64,000 nt of DNA. Origin: Flavobacteriales bacterium 33_180_T64. Its GTDB lineage: Bacteria; Bacteroidota; Bacteroidia; Flavobacteriales; Flavobacteriaceae. Positions 45,101 to 52,895 of the stretch are shown in pieces (the stretch's first letter is position 1; every line of letters begins with the position of its first letter). The translations under genes were made by a program, and so were the position numbers. The stretch is from positions 124,001 through 188,000 of the forward strand of contig MAAQ01000013.1 in NCBI GenBank assembly GCA_002162685.1. The letters run 5' to 3'. A model generated the notes under the pieces. The model saw nothing but the letters and a program-made list of their open reading frames with translations. It was not told the DNA's origin and did not search any database.

Positions 45101-45234
45101 AAGTTTTCTAGAGATTGCTGGTAGACTTCAGCACGATACTGTTCAAGTGCTTTTTTGTAATAGGAGTTATTGTTTTGCGAGAAACAAGGAAACGTTCCAA
45201 TAAAAAAAAGAATGATTATTAAACTAAATCTCAT
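42169..45234 (-). CDS. Membrane-anchored TPR-CHAT caspase-like peptidase
   Basis: A 1021-residue protein. A signal peptide (RFSLIIILFFIGTFPCFSQ) leads to a long array of tetratricopeptide repeats (about 25-480, with IATYNIGIVQEDLGDYDKAI, AEEFAEKALQIAIRRYGEDS, KKSIEYVKKALEIRRKTYG) and a coiled-coil-rich middle (about 560-680). The CHAT peptidase domain (about 700-985) follows, with His854 in LHLATHAEID and Cys895 in AVLSACETGYGKLEKSEG, the caspase-type catalytic dyad, and AFQYAGVRSTVMSLW after it. A C-terminal membrane helix (about 993-1014, LIVLIFIIILVVFLF) ends in KQLFKLFK. The signal and basic tail suggest the TPR and CHAT domains are in the periplasm. The 3' end overlaps the anti-sigma gene by 21 bp. 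A link with that sigma system is inferred from gene order. Confidence 0.9.
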   Translation of the reverse strand: MRFSLIIILFFIGTFPCFSQNNNSYYKKALEQYRAEVYQQSLENFQLAKTQFLNQQNTLNVVICLSYISTIKSLQSDYKSSLNYSIEALSYLKQNKINNDSIYAELMSSKALNLRFLGEFKHAFTTTNSLINRLETEKETNKYLANAYQIKSRVEIDLGNYEGSIISAKKALSYNNGESQERKAALLNIIGVGFYFKDQLDSTSYYYNASYKIKQDINADNYQLAIATYNIGIVQEDLGDYDKAIKFYNKAAYHDLLDRGEEVGFLSDIYAALTNTYFKKNDLEKAEEFAEKALQIAIRRYGEDSPNTSFVYIAYSNIFELKGNYKKSIEYVKKALEIRRKTYGPNHRWTAESLLSISESQVELKRFVEAEKNYNEVITIAKSINNNLIQAYAEIGLGTIYVETNQHDMAIIVLKAAKEKFINAYGNYHETHLSVLVLEAENYFKKGELEIALQIIEVIKANATNSNLFYGLDALTLELDIALHYYNETEDMKLLEKNIQNIDKATQLIFKIKKDYPSSKSRIYVNNGMNDFVAKAIKASYILYSITNNSVYVEKAFELSELNRSSALVSGIQDVRFKKMAHVPELLLLKENKLNHELARLKKEIYNEENAENPEREYIDELLSDQLICRATLDSLFTKIEIEHPKYYQLKYSEKGIGISALQNNILKDDETVIEYFLTKNQAYVFTISKSKINFLELPKVQDIRSVLQEYRERLDKREDVTQLSKTLYDLLVKKLNLVTKRLIIIPDKELNHLPFEALMYEDAFLIEDYIICYSGSASLLKIQQEDFTNFKFTTNWSGFAPDFKMNNTLVSSEIEIESVAKLMKGDVFLKEQATLNNFKKCAQNSSILHLATHAEIDANNPLYSKLIFSQDSVLTASDIYTLTINAELAVLSACETGYGKLEKSEGVMSMSRAFQYAGVRSTVMSLWKVPDKETAKLMELFYKYLIAGNSKDEALKKAKMKYLETTDDTVLKHPFYWSGFVVSGDVSALESNSNSRLIVLIFIIILVVFLFRKQLFKLFK

Positions 45235-45288
45235 ATAGAATAAATATTTAATAAATATACTAAATGGATTGTTGTTTAATAAAACTTG

Positions 45289-45855
45289 CTACTTATGTTT
45301 TTCAGCAACCTTTTCTAGTTCAGCATACCAATCTTCACCAAATTTTCTTACAAGAGCTTCTTTTACGAATTTATAGACAGGCACTTGCAATTCTTTTCCT
45401 AAAGTACAAGCGTCATCACAAATATCCCATTTATCATAATTAACAGCGGAGAACTCTGAGTAGTCTTTAACACGAATAGGGTACAAATGGCATGACACAG
45501 GTTTTTTCCAAGAAACCTCACCTTGATTATACGCTTCTTCTATTCCGCAAAGTGCCGTATTCTTATCATCAAAAATCACATAAGCGCAATCAGCACCATT
45601 AATTAAAGGCGTTTCAAAATCGCCAAAATCTGTAACTACAGACGTGCCTTGTTGCTCAATAACCTTAATACCTTCTTGACGTAAAAACGGCTTCACGTTT
45701 GGGTATATGTCTTTAAGAATCTGAACCTCTTCAGCATCTAATGGAGCACCAGCATCACCATCAATACAACAAGCACCTTTGCATGCTGACAAATTACACA
45801 CAAAATCTTTTTCGATGATGGCCTCTGAAACTATTGTTTTTCCTAACTGAAACAT
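45289..45855 (-). CDS. DUF3109 cysteine-rich protein
   Basis: A 188-residue cytoplasmic protein of the DUF3109 family, which is common in Bacteroidota. Conserved cysteines are concentrated in CNLSACKGACCIDGDAG (about 20-36), then in NGADCAYV, ALCGIEEA, PVSCHLYPIRV and WDICDDAC, a pattern that suggests binding of iron-sulfur or zinc, similar to the YkgJ family. Function is unknown. A perfect minus-strand -7 box (TATTTTTG, 45880-45887) precedes it by 24 nt, and it lies head-to-head with the marC operon. Confidence 0.88.
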   Translation of the reverse strand: MFQLGKTIVSEAIIEKDFVCNLSACKGACCIDGDAGAPLDAEEVQILKDIYPNVKPFLRQEGIKVIEQQGTSVVTDFGDFETPLINGADCAYVIFDDKNTALCGIEEAYNQGEVSWKKPVSCHLYPIRVKDYSEFSAVNYDKWDICDDACTLGKELQVPVYKFVKEALVRKFGEDWYAELEKVAEKHK

Positions 45856-45879
45856 GCGTTTATTCTAAAATATTTGAGA

Positions 45880-45887
45880 CAAAAATA
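45880..45887 (-). promoter_or_regulatory. -7 promoter box of the DUF3109 gene
   Basis: Minus-strand TATTTTTG, full match to TAnnTTTG. Confidence 0.6.
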
Positions 45888-45933
45888 GCTAAACTTTACG
45901 ATTATTTAATGTTATAAATCACTCTTAAAGACC

Positions 45934-45941
45934 TATTTTTG
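45934..45941 (+). promoter_or_regulatory. -7 promoter box of the marC operon
   Basis: TATTTTTG fully matches TAnnTTTG, 17 nt before the ATG. It is divergent from the DUF3109 promoter 46 bp away. Confidence 0.65.
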
Positions 45942-45958
45942 CGGAAAATTTAGATATC

Positions 45959-46552
45959 ATGGATATTCAATTAAACTTTAAAGAGATATTTACGGCATTT
46001 ATGATCTTATTTGCTGTAATTGATATTATTGGAAACATTCCTATTGTTATTGATTTACGTAAAAAAGTAGGTCACATTCAAAGTGAAAAAGCATCTATCA
46101 TTGCTGGTGTAATTATGATTTTGTTTTTATTTCTGGGTAAGACCATCCTATCGTTTTTAGGTGTTGGTGTAAACTCATTTGCGGTAGCTGGTGCTTTTAT
46201 TCTATTTTTTATAGCACTTGAAATGATTTTGGGGATCACCTTGTATAAGCAAGAAGAAGGTGCTGCTATGACTGCATCTGTATTTCCATTAGCATTCCCA
46301 CTTATTGCAGGACCAGGAAGCCTAACAACACTATTATCATTAAGAGCAGAATACAGAATTGAAAACATCATAATTGCAGTTATATTAAATGTTCTTATTA
46401 TCTTTATAGTATTAAAAACATCAACTAAAATTGAACGCTTAATTGGGCAAAACGGAATCAATATTATCCGTAAAGTATTTGGAGTTATCCTTTTAGCTAT
46501 TGCTGTAAAATTATTTGCTCATAACATTAAAGCGCTTTTTGAATTGGCTTAA
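45959..46552 (+). CDS. marC: MarC-family integral membrane protein
   Basis: A 197-residue protein with six membrane helices and the family pattern FAVIDIIGNIPIVIDLRKKV near the N-terminus, FPLAFPLIAGPGSLTTLLSL in the middle and IIRKVFGVILLAIAVKLFAH near the end. MarC/UPF0056 proteins were once linked to multiple antibiotic resistance in E. coli, but that link has not held up, and their function is unknown; some members are annotated as small-molecule transporters. The gene heads an apparent three-gene operon (17-bp gap, then a one-base overlap). Confidence 0.93.
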   Translation: MDIQLNFKEIFTAFMILFAVIDIIGNIPIVIDLRKKVGHIQSEKASIIAGVIMILFLFLGKTILSFLGVGVNSFAVAGAFILFFIALEMILGITLYKQEEGAAMTASVFPLAFPLIAGPGSLTTLLSLRAEYRIENIIIAVILNVLIIFIVLKTSTKIERLIGQNGINIIRKVFGVILLAIAVKLFAHNIKALFELA

Positions 46553-46569
46553 TTTTCGAACTCGAACAG

Positions 46570-46773
46570 ATGAAATATTTCACCATTTTAGTAACTATTA
46601 TTGCATTAGGACTTATTGTTTATAATGCCACAATGCTTGACTTTGATAATTTATTTGAAGGTAAAAGCATCATTGCACTTATTACTATTTTAGCATCACT
46701 TTGTGCTATAGCTTTATTGCAAGTTTTAAGATTATCAAAACGCGTAGATCAAAAACTAAAAGGACGTAATTAA
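46570..46773 (+). CDS. Small two-helix membrane protein
   Basis: A 67-residue protein with two membrane helices (about 3-20 and 34-54) and a basic tail (RLSKRVDQKLKGRN). It sits between marC and an FAD-dependent oxidoreductase gene, sharing one base with the latter (TAATG). The tight spacing on both sides supports a real gene and translational coupling. No function is recognised. Confidence 0.8.
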   Translation: MKYFTILVTIIALGLIVYNATMLDFDNLFEGKSIIALITILASLCAIALLQVLRLSKRVDQKLKGRN

Positions 46774-47375
46774 TGTTTGATGTTTTTATTATTGGAGGTG
46801 GTGCAGCAGGAATGTCTTGTGCTTTAGTTTTAGGCTCTGCAAAATCAAAACCTTTTGCAGAAAATAAACGTATTGGCATTGCCATGCATCAACGTAATTC
46901 GCATTTACAAAATGCATTATTTAATAATGTTCTAGGCTTGACTCCTGGAACATTAGGGACCGATATTTTACAAGATGGAAAAACACAACTCCACAATCTA
47001 TATCCTCATGTTGAGCAAATCGAAAATGAAAAGGTAAACGCTATAGTAAAGTCTTCGGAAGGTTTTACCATCACAACAAACAAAGGCTTTTACCAATCAA
47101 AACTTGTTGTAATTGCTGTAGGTTACACCAATTTATTAACTATAGAGGGATTAGAAAGCTACATAGAACCACACCCAAAAGCAGTAACTGAAAAAGAACG
47201 CATTTGGTTAAAAAACGAAAATCATTTAATTGATAACGGGTTATACGTCGCTGGAACTTTAGCAGGCTGGAGAAGTCAATTTGCTATCGCTTCGGGAAGC
47301 GGAGCACAAGTAGCCACAGATGTTTTAACACTTTGGAATAATGGAAAACATACTAAAATTCATGATAAAATCTAA
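46773..47375 (+). CDS. Short FAD-dependent oxidoreductase (thioredoxin reductase-like)
   Basis: A 200-residue flavoprotein. The N-terminus DVFIIGGGAAGMSCALVLGS is a dinucleotide-binding Rossmann motif and the C-terminal part LYVAGTLAGWRSQFAIASGS resembles the second FAD-binding segment of thioredoxin reductases. The length is about two-thirds of thioredoxin reductase (about 300): the NADPH-binding insert and its redox CxxC are missing, so it cannot act as one. Possibly it uses a different reductant or binds FAD as a sensor. Co-transcribed with marC and the small membrane protein. Confidence 0.82.
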   Translation: MFDVFIIGGGAAGMSCALVLGSAKSKPFAENKRIGIAMHQRNSHLQNALFNNVLGLTPGTLGTDILQDGKTQLHNLYPHVEQIENEKVNAIVKSSEGFTITTNKGFYQSKLVVIAVGYTNLLTIEGLESYIEPHPKAVTEKERIWLKNENHLIDNGLYVAGTLAGWRSQFAIASGSGAQVATDVLTLWNNGKHTKIHDKI

Positions 47376-47378
47376 AAC

Positions 47379-49010
47379 CTAATCTTCATTATCTTCCGAA
47401 AGGTTAACTTCAAAATAATCATCGCCTTGACTTAATGAGATTACTTCTTCAATCATACCATCAACTTGGTTAAGAATTTTTTCAGCAACATTACTACCAT
47501 AAAGCTGTTGTGCTAATTCCGATTTTATAAGGCGACGCATTTGATCATGATACGCTACAAATGCAATATTAGTCCGCTCTTTTAGATTTACATAATCCTG
47601 AAATTTAATAACAATATCATCACTTATTTCAACGGTTTTAATAAAATCATTTGCTGCTACGTCTTCATAAATACTTCGGTCTTTATCTAACTCTTCAAAC
47701 ACAAAATTACTAATGTATTCTTGACGTTTTAAATAGTTTAACGTTTCATTTTGATGTGCCGTATTTATAGGCACAAAGATGTCTGGAATAATTCCTCCTC
47801 CTCCATAAACAATCTTTCCTCCAGGTGTTTTAAATTTTAAAGAATCTGCAACTTCAATACGTTCTGCATCTTCAAATTCGCCACTACTTAATCGTTTATT
47901 ATAATCATTATAATAATCGTTGTTTTCACCATTATTATATGGCCGTTGAATAGAGCGACCTGTTGGTGTATAATATCTAGAAACTGTTAATCTCACTGCG
48001 CTACCATCTCCTAATGACATTTCCCGTTGCACCAAACCCTTACCATAACTTCTACGCCCAACAATGGTTCCTTTATCATTATCCTGTAATGCTCCAGCAA
48101 TAACCTCACTAGCAGAAGCTGAATTTTCATTTATTAAAATATAAATTTCACCGTCTTCAAAATCACCATGTTGAGTTGCGTAAACGTTCTCGATTTTTCC
48201 AGTCTTATTCTTAGTAAACAAAATAAGCTTGTCATCTTCTAAAAACTCATCTACAATTTGCTCTGCGATACCTAAAAAACCTCCTGGATTATCACGTAAA
48301 TCTAATGCTAATTGCGTAGCGCCTTTATCTTGAAGTTTATCTAAAGCCTTTTTAAATTCTTTATACGTTGATTCTGCAAAACGGTTAATTTTTATATAGC
48401 CTAATTTATCAGTAAGCATATAGGCAGCATCAACACTTTTTATAGGTACAACACCTCGTTTAACCTTAAATTCTAATAACGCATCTTCTCCTTTTCTGTA
48501 AACTCCAAGCTTAACCTTTGAACCTTTTTCGCCCTTTAGTTTTTGAATGATATCTTTATTACTCCATTCTTTTCCGAAGATAGAATCGCCATCGGCCATT
48601 AATATCCGATCGCCAGCTTTAATTCCTGCTTTTTCACTTGGTCCTCCTTCAATAGTTCTAATAACTGTTATTGTATCGTTATAAGTGTAAAAATTAACCC
48701 CTAAACCAACAAAATCACCTTTCATATTATTAGTGACACGCTCTAATTCACTCTTAGGAATATATGTAGAATGTGGATCGAGATTCTTTAAGATTCCATT
48801 TACTGTAACATCAACAATACTATCTGTATTAATATCATCAACATACTCATAATCGATATAATCAATAAGCCTATTAAGTTTATCTTTTTTACTGTTTGAG
48901 GTAAATAATCGATCGGAAGTATCAGTAAAATTTAATTTTCCGCCAATAAAAACACCAGCTGCTATTGCAACACCGATGATGAATGGTATGTATTTTTTAT
49001 CAAATGCCAT
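47379..49010 (-). CDS. ctpA: S41-family C-terminal processing protease
   Basis: A 543-residue periplasmic serine protease that trims or degrades proteins from their C-terminus. An N-terminal membrane/signal segment (about 9-23) anchors it. A PDZ domain (about 85-175, with GGPSEKAGIKAGDRILMADG) recruits the substrate tail. The peptidase core has a Ser-Lys dyad: Ser299 in NENSASASE and Lys324 in GRRSYGKGLVQ, spaced 25 residues as in E. coli Prc. The C-terminal ~130 residues form a helical extension. The ATG directly abuts the stop of the dCMP deaminase gene, so the two are translated from one transcript, an order often seen in Bacteroidota. Confidence 0.95.
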   Translation of the reverse strand: MAFDKKYIPFIIGVAIAAGVFIGGKLNFTDTSDRLFTSNSKKDKLNRLIDYIDYEYVDDINTDSIVDVTVNGILKNLDPHSTYIPKSELERVTNNMKGDFVGLGVNFYTYNDTITVIRTIEGGPSEKAGIKAGDRILMADGDSIFGKEWSNKDIIQKLKGEKGSKVKLGVYRKGEDALLEFKVKRGVVPIKSVDAAYMLTDKLGYIKINRFAESTYKEFKKALDKLQDKGATQLALDLRDNPGGFLGIAEQIVDEFLEDDKLILFTKNKTGKIENVYATQHGDFEDGEIYILINENSASASEVIAGALQDNDKGTIVGRRSYGKGLVQREMSLGDGSAVRLTVSRYYTPTGRSIQRPYNNGENNDYYNDYNKRLSSGEFEDAERIEVADSLKFKTPGGKIVYGGGGIIPDIFVPINTAHQNETLNYLKRQEYISNFVFEELDKDRSIYEDVAANDFIKTVEISDDIVIKFQDYVNLKERTNIAFVAYHDQMRRLIKSELAQQLYGSNVAEKILNQVDGMIEEVISLSQGDDYFEVNLSEDNED

Positions 49011-49442
49011 TTATGCTTTGACGTCTTCTATTAACTCTAGTTCTATTCCTGCTTTTTCTAAAAAATCTATTCCAGAACAATCTTTATATGCTTCATGGTA
49101 TACGACTCTTATAATACCTGCTTGATGAATAAGTTTACTACATTCTTTACAAGGTGAAAGTGTTATGTACAATGTTGCTCCTTTACATGATTGCGTTGAT
49201 GCTGCAACTTTTAATATGGCATTAGCTTCTGCATGCAACACATACCATTTTGTATAACCTTCATCATTTTCACAGTAATTATCAAAACCAGTTGGTGTAC
49301 CATTAAAACCATCAGAGATTATCATTCTATCTTTAACAATTAATGCACCTACTTGCTTGCGTTTGCAATGGGATAATTTCCCCCACTCTTTTGCTATTCT
49401 TAAGTAAGCTTTATCGTATCGTAATTGTTTGTTTTCTAGCAT
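49011..49442 (-). CDS. comEB: dCMP deaminase
   Basis: Zinc deaminase converting dCMP to dUMP for thymidylate synthesis. The 143-residue protein has HAEANAIL (zinc His, catalytic Glu; about 71-78) and SPCKECSKLIHQAG (two zinc Cys). The N-terminus RIAKEWGKLSHCKRKQVGAL and the DNYCENDEGYTKWY segment with additional zinc Cys/His are typical of dCMP deaminases rather than of riboside deaminases. It lies directly upstream of ctpA with no spacing and about 140 bp downstream of the hupE-like gene. Confidence 0.93.
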   Translation of the reverse strand: MLENKQLRYDKAYLRIAKEWGKLSHCKRKQVGALIVKDRMIISDGFNGTPTGFDNYCENDEGYTKWYVLHAEANAILKVAASTQSCKGATLYITLSPCKECSKLIHQAGIIRVVYHEAYKDCSGIDFLEKAGIELELIEDVKA

Positions 49443-49581
49443 TATTTAGGTTTAGCATCAAGTACTTTCCGTAGAAAAAGACCTCTTATAATTCAAATGT
49501 AATAATTATTCAAAATGTTTCTTAGATTTTAAGACTTTGATAACATTAAAATTTTATCAAAACTTACATTTGAAGAATAAT

Positions 49582-50172
49582 TTAAGATAATAAATCGCTA
49601 TGAATTAGCATTGGTAATATAAATCCAACTACAATTGCCGAAATTACCATAATCCAATCACGTTTTGAAAATCTAAATATAGTTTGGCAAAGGAAGCTTA
49701 AAAATATCACAATAAAAACAACAACTAATTGACCGACTTCAATACCTAGGCCTATTTCTAAAAGGGCAAGTAATTTATTTTCTGAATTTAAAATCATACT
49801 CTCAAAAGCGCCCACAAAACCTAAGCCGTGTATTAACCCAAAAAATAGGGTTATGAAAAACAGTAATCCTATTGTATTTCCATGAGATTTCTTTCCCGCA
49901 GTAAACACATTAAAAAGCGCCACAATTAAAATAGTTAATGGAATTAGGAATTCTACTAATTTCACATTTACACTAATAATACTATATGACGTTAATGCTA
50001 ATGACACACAGTGCCCAATAGTAAAAACAGTAACTAATAACAATACACGTTTCCATTCTTTAAAAAGATAAGGCAAGGCGAGTACAATTAAAAATAGAAT
50101 ATGATCGTAGGCATTTAAATGAAGTACATGAAACACTCCATCTTGAAAGTTTGACAGAAAGTTATCAATCAT
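49582..50172 (-). CDS. HupE/UreJ-family membrane protein
   Basis: A 196-residue protein with six predicted membrane helices. Family features are HLNAYDHILFLIVLALPYLF near the N-terminus, VFTIGHCVSLALTSY (the conserved GH), and LIHGLGFVGAFE with His and Gly in a helix; HupE/UreJ proteins are putative nickel or cobalt transporters tied to hydrogenase and urease systems in proteobacteria. No hydrogenase or urease gene is near, and in Bacteroidota these proteins are usually free-standing, so metal specificity is not known. Confidence 0.87.
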   Translation of the reverse strand: MIDNFLSNFQDGVFHVLHLNAYDHILFLIVLALPYLFKEWKRVLLLVTVFTIGHCVSLALTSYSIISVNVKLVEFLIPLTILIVALFNVFTAGKKSHGNTIGLLFFITLFFGLIHGLGFVGAFESMILNSENKLLALLEIGLGIEVGQLVVVFIVIFLSFLCQTIFRFSKRDWIMVISAIVVGFILPMLIHSDLLS

Positions 50173-50226
50173 AGTAATTTTATTTGGGTTGAACCAAAGT
50201 TACATTTTAAAATTGATTTTGAAAAC

Positions 50227-50260
50227 AAAAAAGGCTTTAACATTAATGCTAAAGCCTTTT
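50227..50260. terminator. Intrinsic terminator after tRNA-Leu
   Basis: Stem AAAAGGCTTTA / TAAAGCCTTTT with a 10-nt loop. On the minus strand it runs into TTTTTTG two bases after the tRNA 3' end. Confidence 0.9.
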
Positions 50261-50261
50261 G

Positions 50262-50343
50262 TACTCAAGGTGGGAATCGAACCCACACGACCGAAGTCAC
50301 TGGATTTTGAATCCAGCGCGTCTACCAATTCCGCCACTTGAGC
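50262..50343 (-). tRNA. tRNA-Leu (anticodon CAA)
   Basis: Minus-strand sequence GCTCAAGTGGCGGAATTGGT begins a class II tRNA with a long variable arm. The acceptor stem is GCTCAAG / CTTGAGT (one G-T pair), the D-loop has GGTAGACGC, the anticodon arm is CTGGA-TTCAAAA-TCCAG (anticodon CAA), the variable arm TGACTTCGGTCG forms a hairpin, and the T arm is TGGGTTCGATTCCCA. The discriminator is A and CCA is not encoded. It reads UUG codons. Confidence 0.97.
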
Positions 50344-50355
50344 AATTTCAGACTG

Positions 50356-50363
50356 CAAAATTA
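50356..50363 (-). promoter_or_regulatory. -7 promoter box of tRNA-Leu
   Basis: Minus-strand TAATTTTG matches TAnnTTTG in full, 12 nt before the tRNA 5' end. Confidence 0.6.
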
Positions 50364-50429
50364 TAAAATATTTTTTTACAATCTATCAAAAATAGTAGGT
50401 TTTATGCTTTTTCAGTTGAAATAAATTCC

Positions 50430-50437
50430 TAAATTTG
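50430..50437 (+). promoter_or_regulatory. -7 promoter box of prs
   Basis: TAAATTTG, a full match to TAnnTTTG, 49 nt before the prs start codon. Confidence 0.6.
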
Positions 50438-50486
50438 CACCTCGTTAAAAGAAAGCGTTTTACAAAACACAAATAATTCATTACCA

Positions 50487-51428
50487 ATGCCAAACGGAGT
50501 AACAGAAGCAAAAATTTTTGCATGTGGACAAAGTAAAGAACTCGCAAAGAAAATTGCGACAACTTTCGGCGCTCCTTTAGGTAATGTAATTACATCAACA
50601 TATAGTGATGGCGAATTCCAACCGTCTTATGAAGAGTCTATAAGAGGTACACGAATTTTTATTATTGGCTCTACTCATCCTGGTCCAGAAAACTTAATGG
50701 AAATGTTGTTAATGATTGATGCAGCAAAACGTGCATCGGCAAGACACATTACTGCTGTTTTACCTTACTTTGGCTGGGCAAGACAAGATCGTAAAGATAA
50801 ACCTAGAGTTCCAATTGCGGCAAAATTAGTCGCTAAAATGCTAGAAGCTGCAGGTGCTACTCGTATAATCACTATGGATTTACATGCCGATCAAATTCAA
50901 GGATTTTTTGAAAAACCTGTAGATCACTTATTCGCTTCAACTATATTTTTACCTTACTTAAAATCACTAGCATTAGATAATCTTACTATAGCTTCACCTG
51001 ATATGGGTGGATCAAAAAGAGCTTATGCATATTCTAAAGCCTTAGAGAGTGATGTTGTAATCTGTTACAAACAACGTGCAAAAGCCAATGTGATTTCTCA
51101 TATGGAACTTATTGGAAATGTTACTGGGAAAAATGTTGTTTTAGTAGATGATATGGTAGATACAGCTGGAACGTTAACTAAAGCCGCAGATTTAATGATG
51201 GAAAAAGGAGCACTTAGCGTTAGAGCTATTTGTACACATCCAATATTATCTGGCGATGCTTATAATAAACTAGAAAACTCTAAACTAGAAGAATTAATTG
51301 TAACAGACTCAATTCCTCTAAAACAAAAAAGTGATAAAATTAGAGTTTTAAGTTGTGCCGATTTATTTGCTGAAGTGATGCATAATGTACACTACAACAA
51401 ATCAATTAGCTCAAAATTTTTAATGTAA
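50487..51428 (+). CDS. prs: Ribose-phosphate pyrophosphokinase
   Basis: Makes PRPP from ribose-5-phosphate and ATP, feeding purine, pyrimidine, NAD, His and Trp synthesis. The 313-residue length is standard. The class I signature is intact: the N-terminal FACGQSKELAKKIATTFGAP, the flexible loop with FGWARQDRKDKPRVPIAAK, the metal-binding ITMDLHADQIQGFF and the PRPP-binding VVLVDDMVDTAGTLTKAA (about 213-230). It probably forms an operon with rplY, 25 bp downstream. Confidence 0.98.
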   Translation: MPNGVTEAKIFACGQSKELAKKIATTFGAPLGNVITSTYSDGEFQPSYEESIRGTRIFIIGSTHPGPENLMEMLLMIDAAKRASARHITAVLPYFGWARQDRKDKPRVPIAAKLVAKMLEAAGATRIITMDLHADQIQGFFEKPVDHLFASTIFLPYLKSLALDNLTIASPDMGGSKRAYAYSKALESDVVICYKQRAKANVISHMELIGNVTGKNVVLVDDMVDTAGTLTKAADLMMEKGALSVRAICTHPILSGDAYNKLENSKLEELIVTDSIPLKQKSDKIRVLSCADLFAEVMHNVHYNKSISSKFLM

Positions 51429-51453
51429 TTTAATATTAATATAAACACAAACA

Positions 51454-52086
51454 ATGAAATCAATTACAATCAATGGATCTCAAAGAGAAAGCGTAGGCAA
51501 GAAAGCAACAAAAGCCTTACGTAATGCTGGTCAGGTTCCTTGCGTATTATACGGAGGAGAACAAACTGTGCATTTCTCTGCACCAGAATTAACATTCTCT
51601 AAACTTGTATACACGCCAAATGCGCATACAGTTGTGATTGCTATAGAAAATGGCGAAACTTACGATGCTATCTTACAAGACATCCAATTTCACCCTGTAA
51701 CAGATAGAATCTTACACATAGATTTCTACCGTTTATTTGAAGACAAAGAAATATCTATGGATATTCCTGTACACGTTATCGGAACATCTAAAGGTGTTTT
51801 AAATGGAGGTGTTCTTCGTAGAAACAAACGTAAATTAAGAGTAAAAGCTTTACCTTCTAATTTACCCGATTTTCTAGAAGTTGATATTACACCTCTTAAA
51901 ATTGGTAGTAAACTTTACATCACTGCTTTAGAAAACGAAGCATTCAAATTCTTACACCCAGATAACACTGTAGTATGTCAAGTAAGACGTTCTAGAGCTG
52001 CTGTTGTAGAAGATGAAGATGAAGATGAAGAAGAAGGAGCAACTGCAGAAGGAGGAGCAACTCCAGCAGCCGAAGCTCAAGAATAG
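51454..52086 (+). CDS. rplY: Ribosomal protein bL25 (general stress protein Ctc type)
   Basis: A 210-residue protein of the large-subunit 5S-rRNA binding family. The N-terminal L25 domain (about 3-95: [40 protein letters not shown]) is followed by the TL5/CTC C-terminal domain (about 100-185, with [20 protein letters not shown]). The tail is highly acidic, ending [10 protein letters not shown] and then Ala/Glu-rich; such tails are common in Bacteroidota CTC proteins. It follows prs, as in many Bacteroidota and Firmicutes. Confidence 0.96.
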   Translation: MKSITINGSQRESVGKKATKALRNAGQVPCVLYGGEQTVHFSAPELTFSKLVYTPNAHTVVIAIENGETYDAILQDIQFHPVTDRILHIDFYRLFEDKEISMDIPVHVIGTSKGVLNGGVLRRNKRKLRVKALPSNLPDFLEVDITPLKIGSKLYITALENEAFKFLHPDNTVVCQVRRSRAAVVEDEDEDEEEGATAEGGATPAAEAQE

Positions 52087-52110
52087 AACATATTTATTCT
52101 ATAATTATAT

Positions 52111-52141
52111 AAAGCATTCTATTTATTTAGAATGCTTTTTT
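52111..52141 (+). terminator. Intrinsic terminator after rplY
   Basis: Stem AAAGCATTCT / AGAATGCTTT with an 8-nt loop and a T run. Confidence 0.88.
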
Positions 52142-52236
52142 ATTTTTACACAAATAACATATCAATTATCTGGAAATTTATACGTAATCTATTTAAATGG
52201 AATTCAATAGTAAATCCTATTGAAGAAACAAATTCT

Positions 52237-52803
52237 ATGAAAAAATTTCTCATTGTCGGACTTGGCAATATTGGCGACAAATATGCAAATACCAGACACA
52301 ATATAGGGTTCAAAATTTTAGATGCTCTAGCAGAAAAAGAAGACCTTAAATTTGAAACTCAAAAACTTGGGGATCTTACTACTTATAAATTTAAAGGGCG
52401 AACTTTTATTCTCTTAAAACCAAGCACCTACATGAATTTAAGTGGGAAGTCTGTTCTATATTGGTTAACAAAAGAGAAAATCCCTTTAGAAAATGTCCTT
52501 GTGGTTACAGATGATCTAAATCTTCCCTTCGGAAATATTAGATTAAAAACTAAAGGTAGTGATGGTGGGCACAATGGCCTAAAAGACATTCAAAACAAAC
52601 TTCAAACAACAAAATATAACAGATTCAGATTTGGAATTAATGACGAATTTAGCAAAGGAAGACAGGTTGATTATGTATTAGGTGAATGGACTGATGATGA
52701 ATACAAACAACTTCCCGAACGTTTTAATAAAGCTATAGAACTCATAAAATCTTTTGGTACAGCTGGCATCAATAACACTATGAATGCATTTAATGGAAAA
52801 TAA
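52237..52803 (+). CDS. pth: Peptidyl-tRNA hydrolase
   Basis: Releases tRNA from prematurely dropped peptidyl-tRNA. I choose the ATG at 52237, giving 188 residues starting KKFLIVGLGNIGDKYANTRH; the frame is open for 35 further codons upstream through the rplY terminator, but these do not belong to the family. Catalytic His is in NTRHNIGF (about 20), with Asn in KPSTYMNLSG and DDLNLPFGNIRLKTKGSDGG, HNGLKDI following. It follows the prs-rplY terminator and may have its own promoter. Confidence 0.96.
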   Translation: MKKFLIVGLGNIGDKYANTRHNIGFKILDALAEKEDLKFETQKLGDLTTYKFKGRTFILLKPSTYMNLSGKSVLYWLTKEKIPLENVLVVTDDLNLPFGNIRLKTKGSDGGHNGLKDIQNKLQTTKYNRFRFGINDEFSKGRQVDYVLGEWTDDEYKQLPERFNKAIELIKSFGTAGINNTMNAFNGK

Positions 52804-52895
52804 CACCAGTTTTCCTGTTAATTTCGAAAAATAGACGTGTTTTTTATTGAAAAATTCTTAATTTGGGAAAATTAATTTTTTTAAATAAATCTATA

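Noticed and set aside
46078-46461. A 127-codon frame antisense to marC
   Set aside because: It is a mirror of the MarC membrane helices and shows no domain of its own; marC itself is a clear family match.
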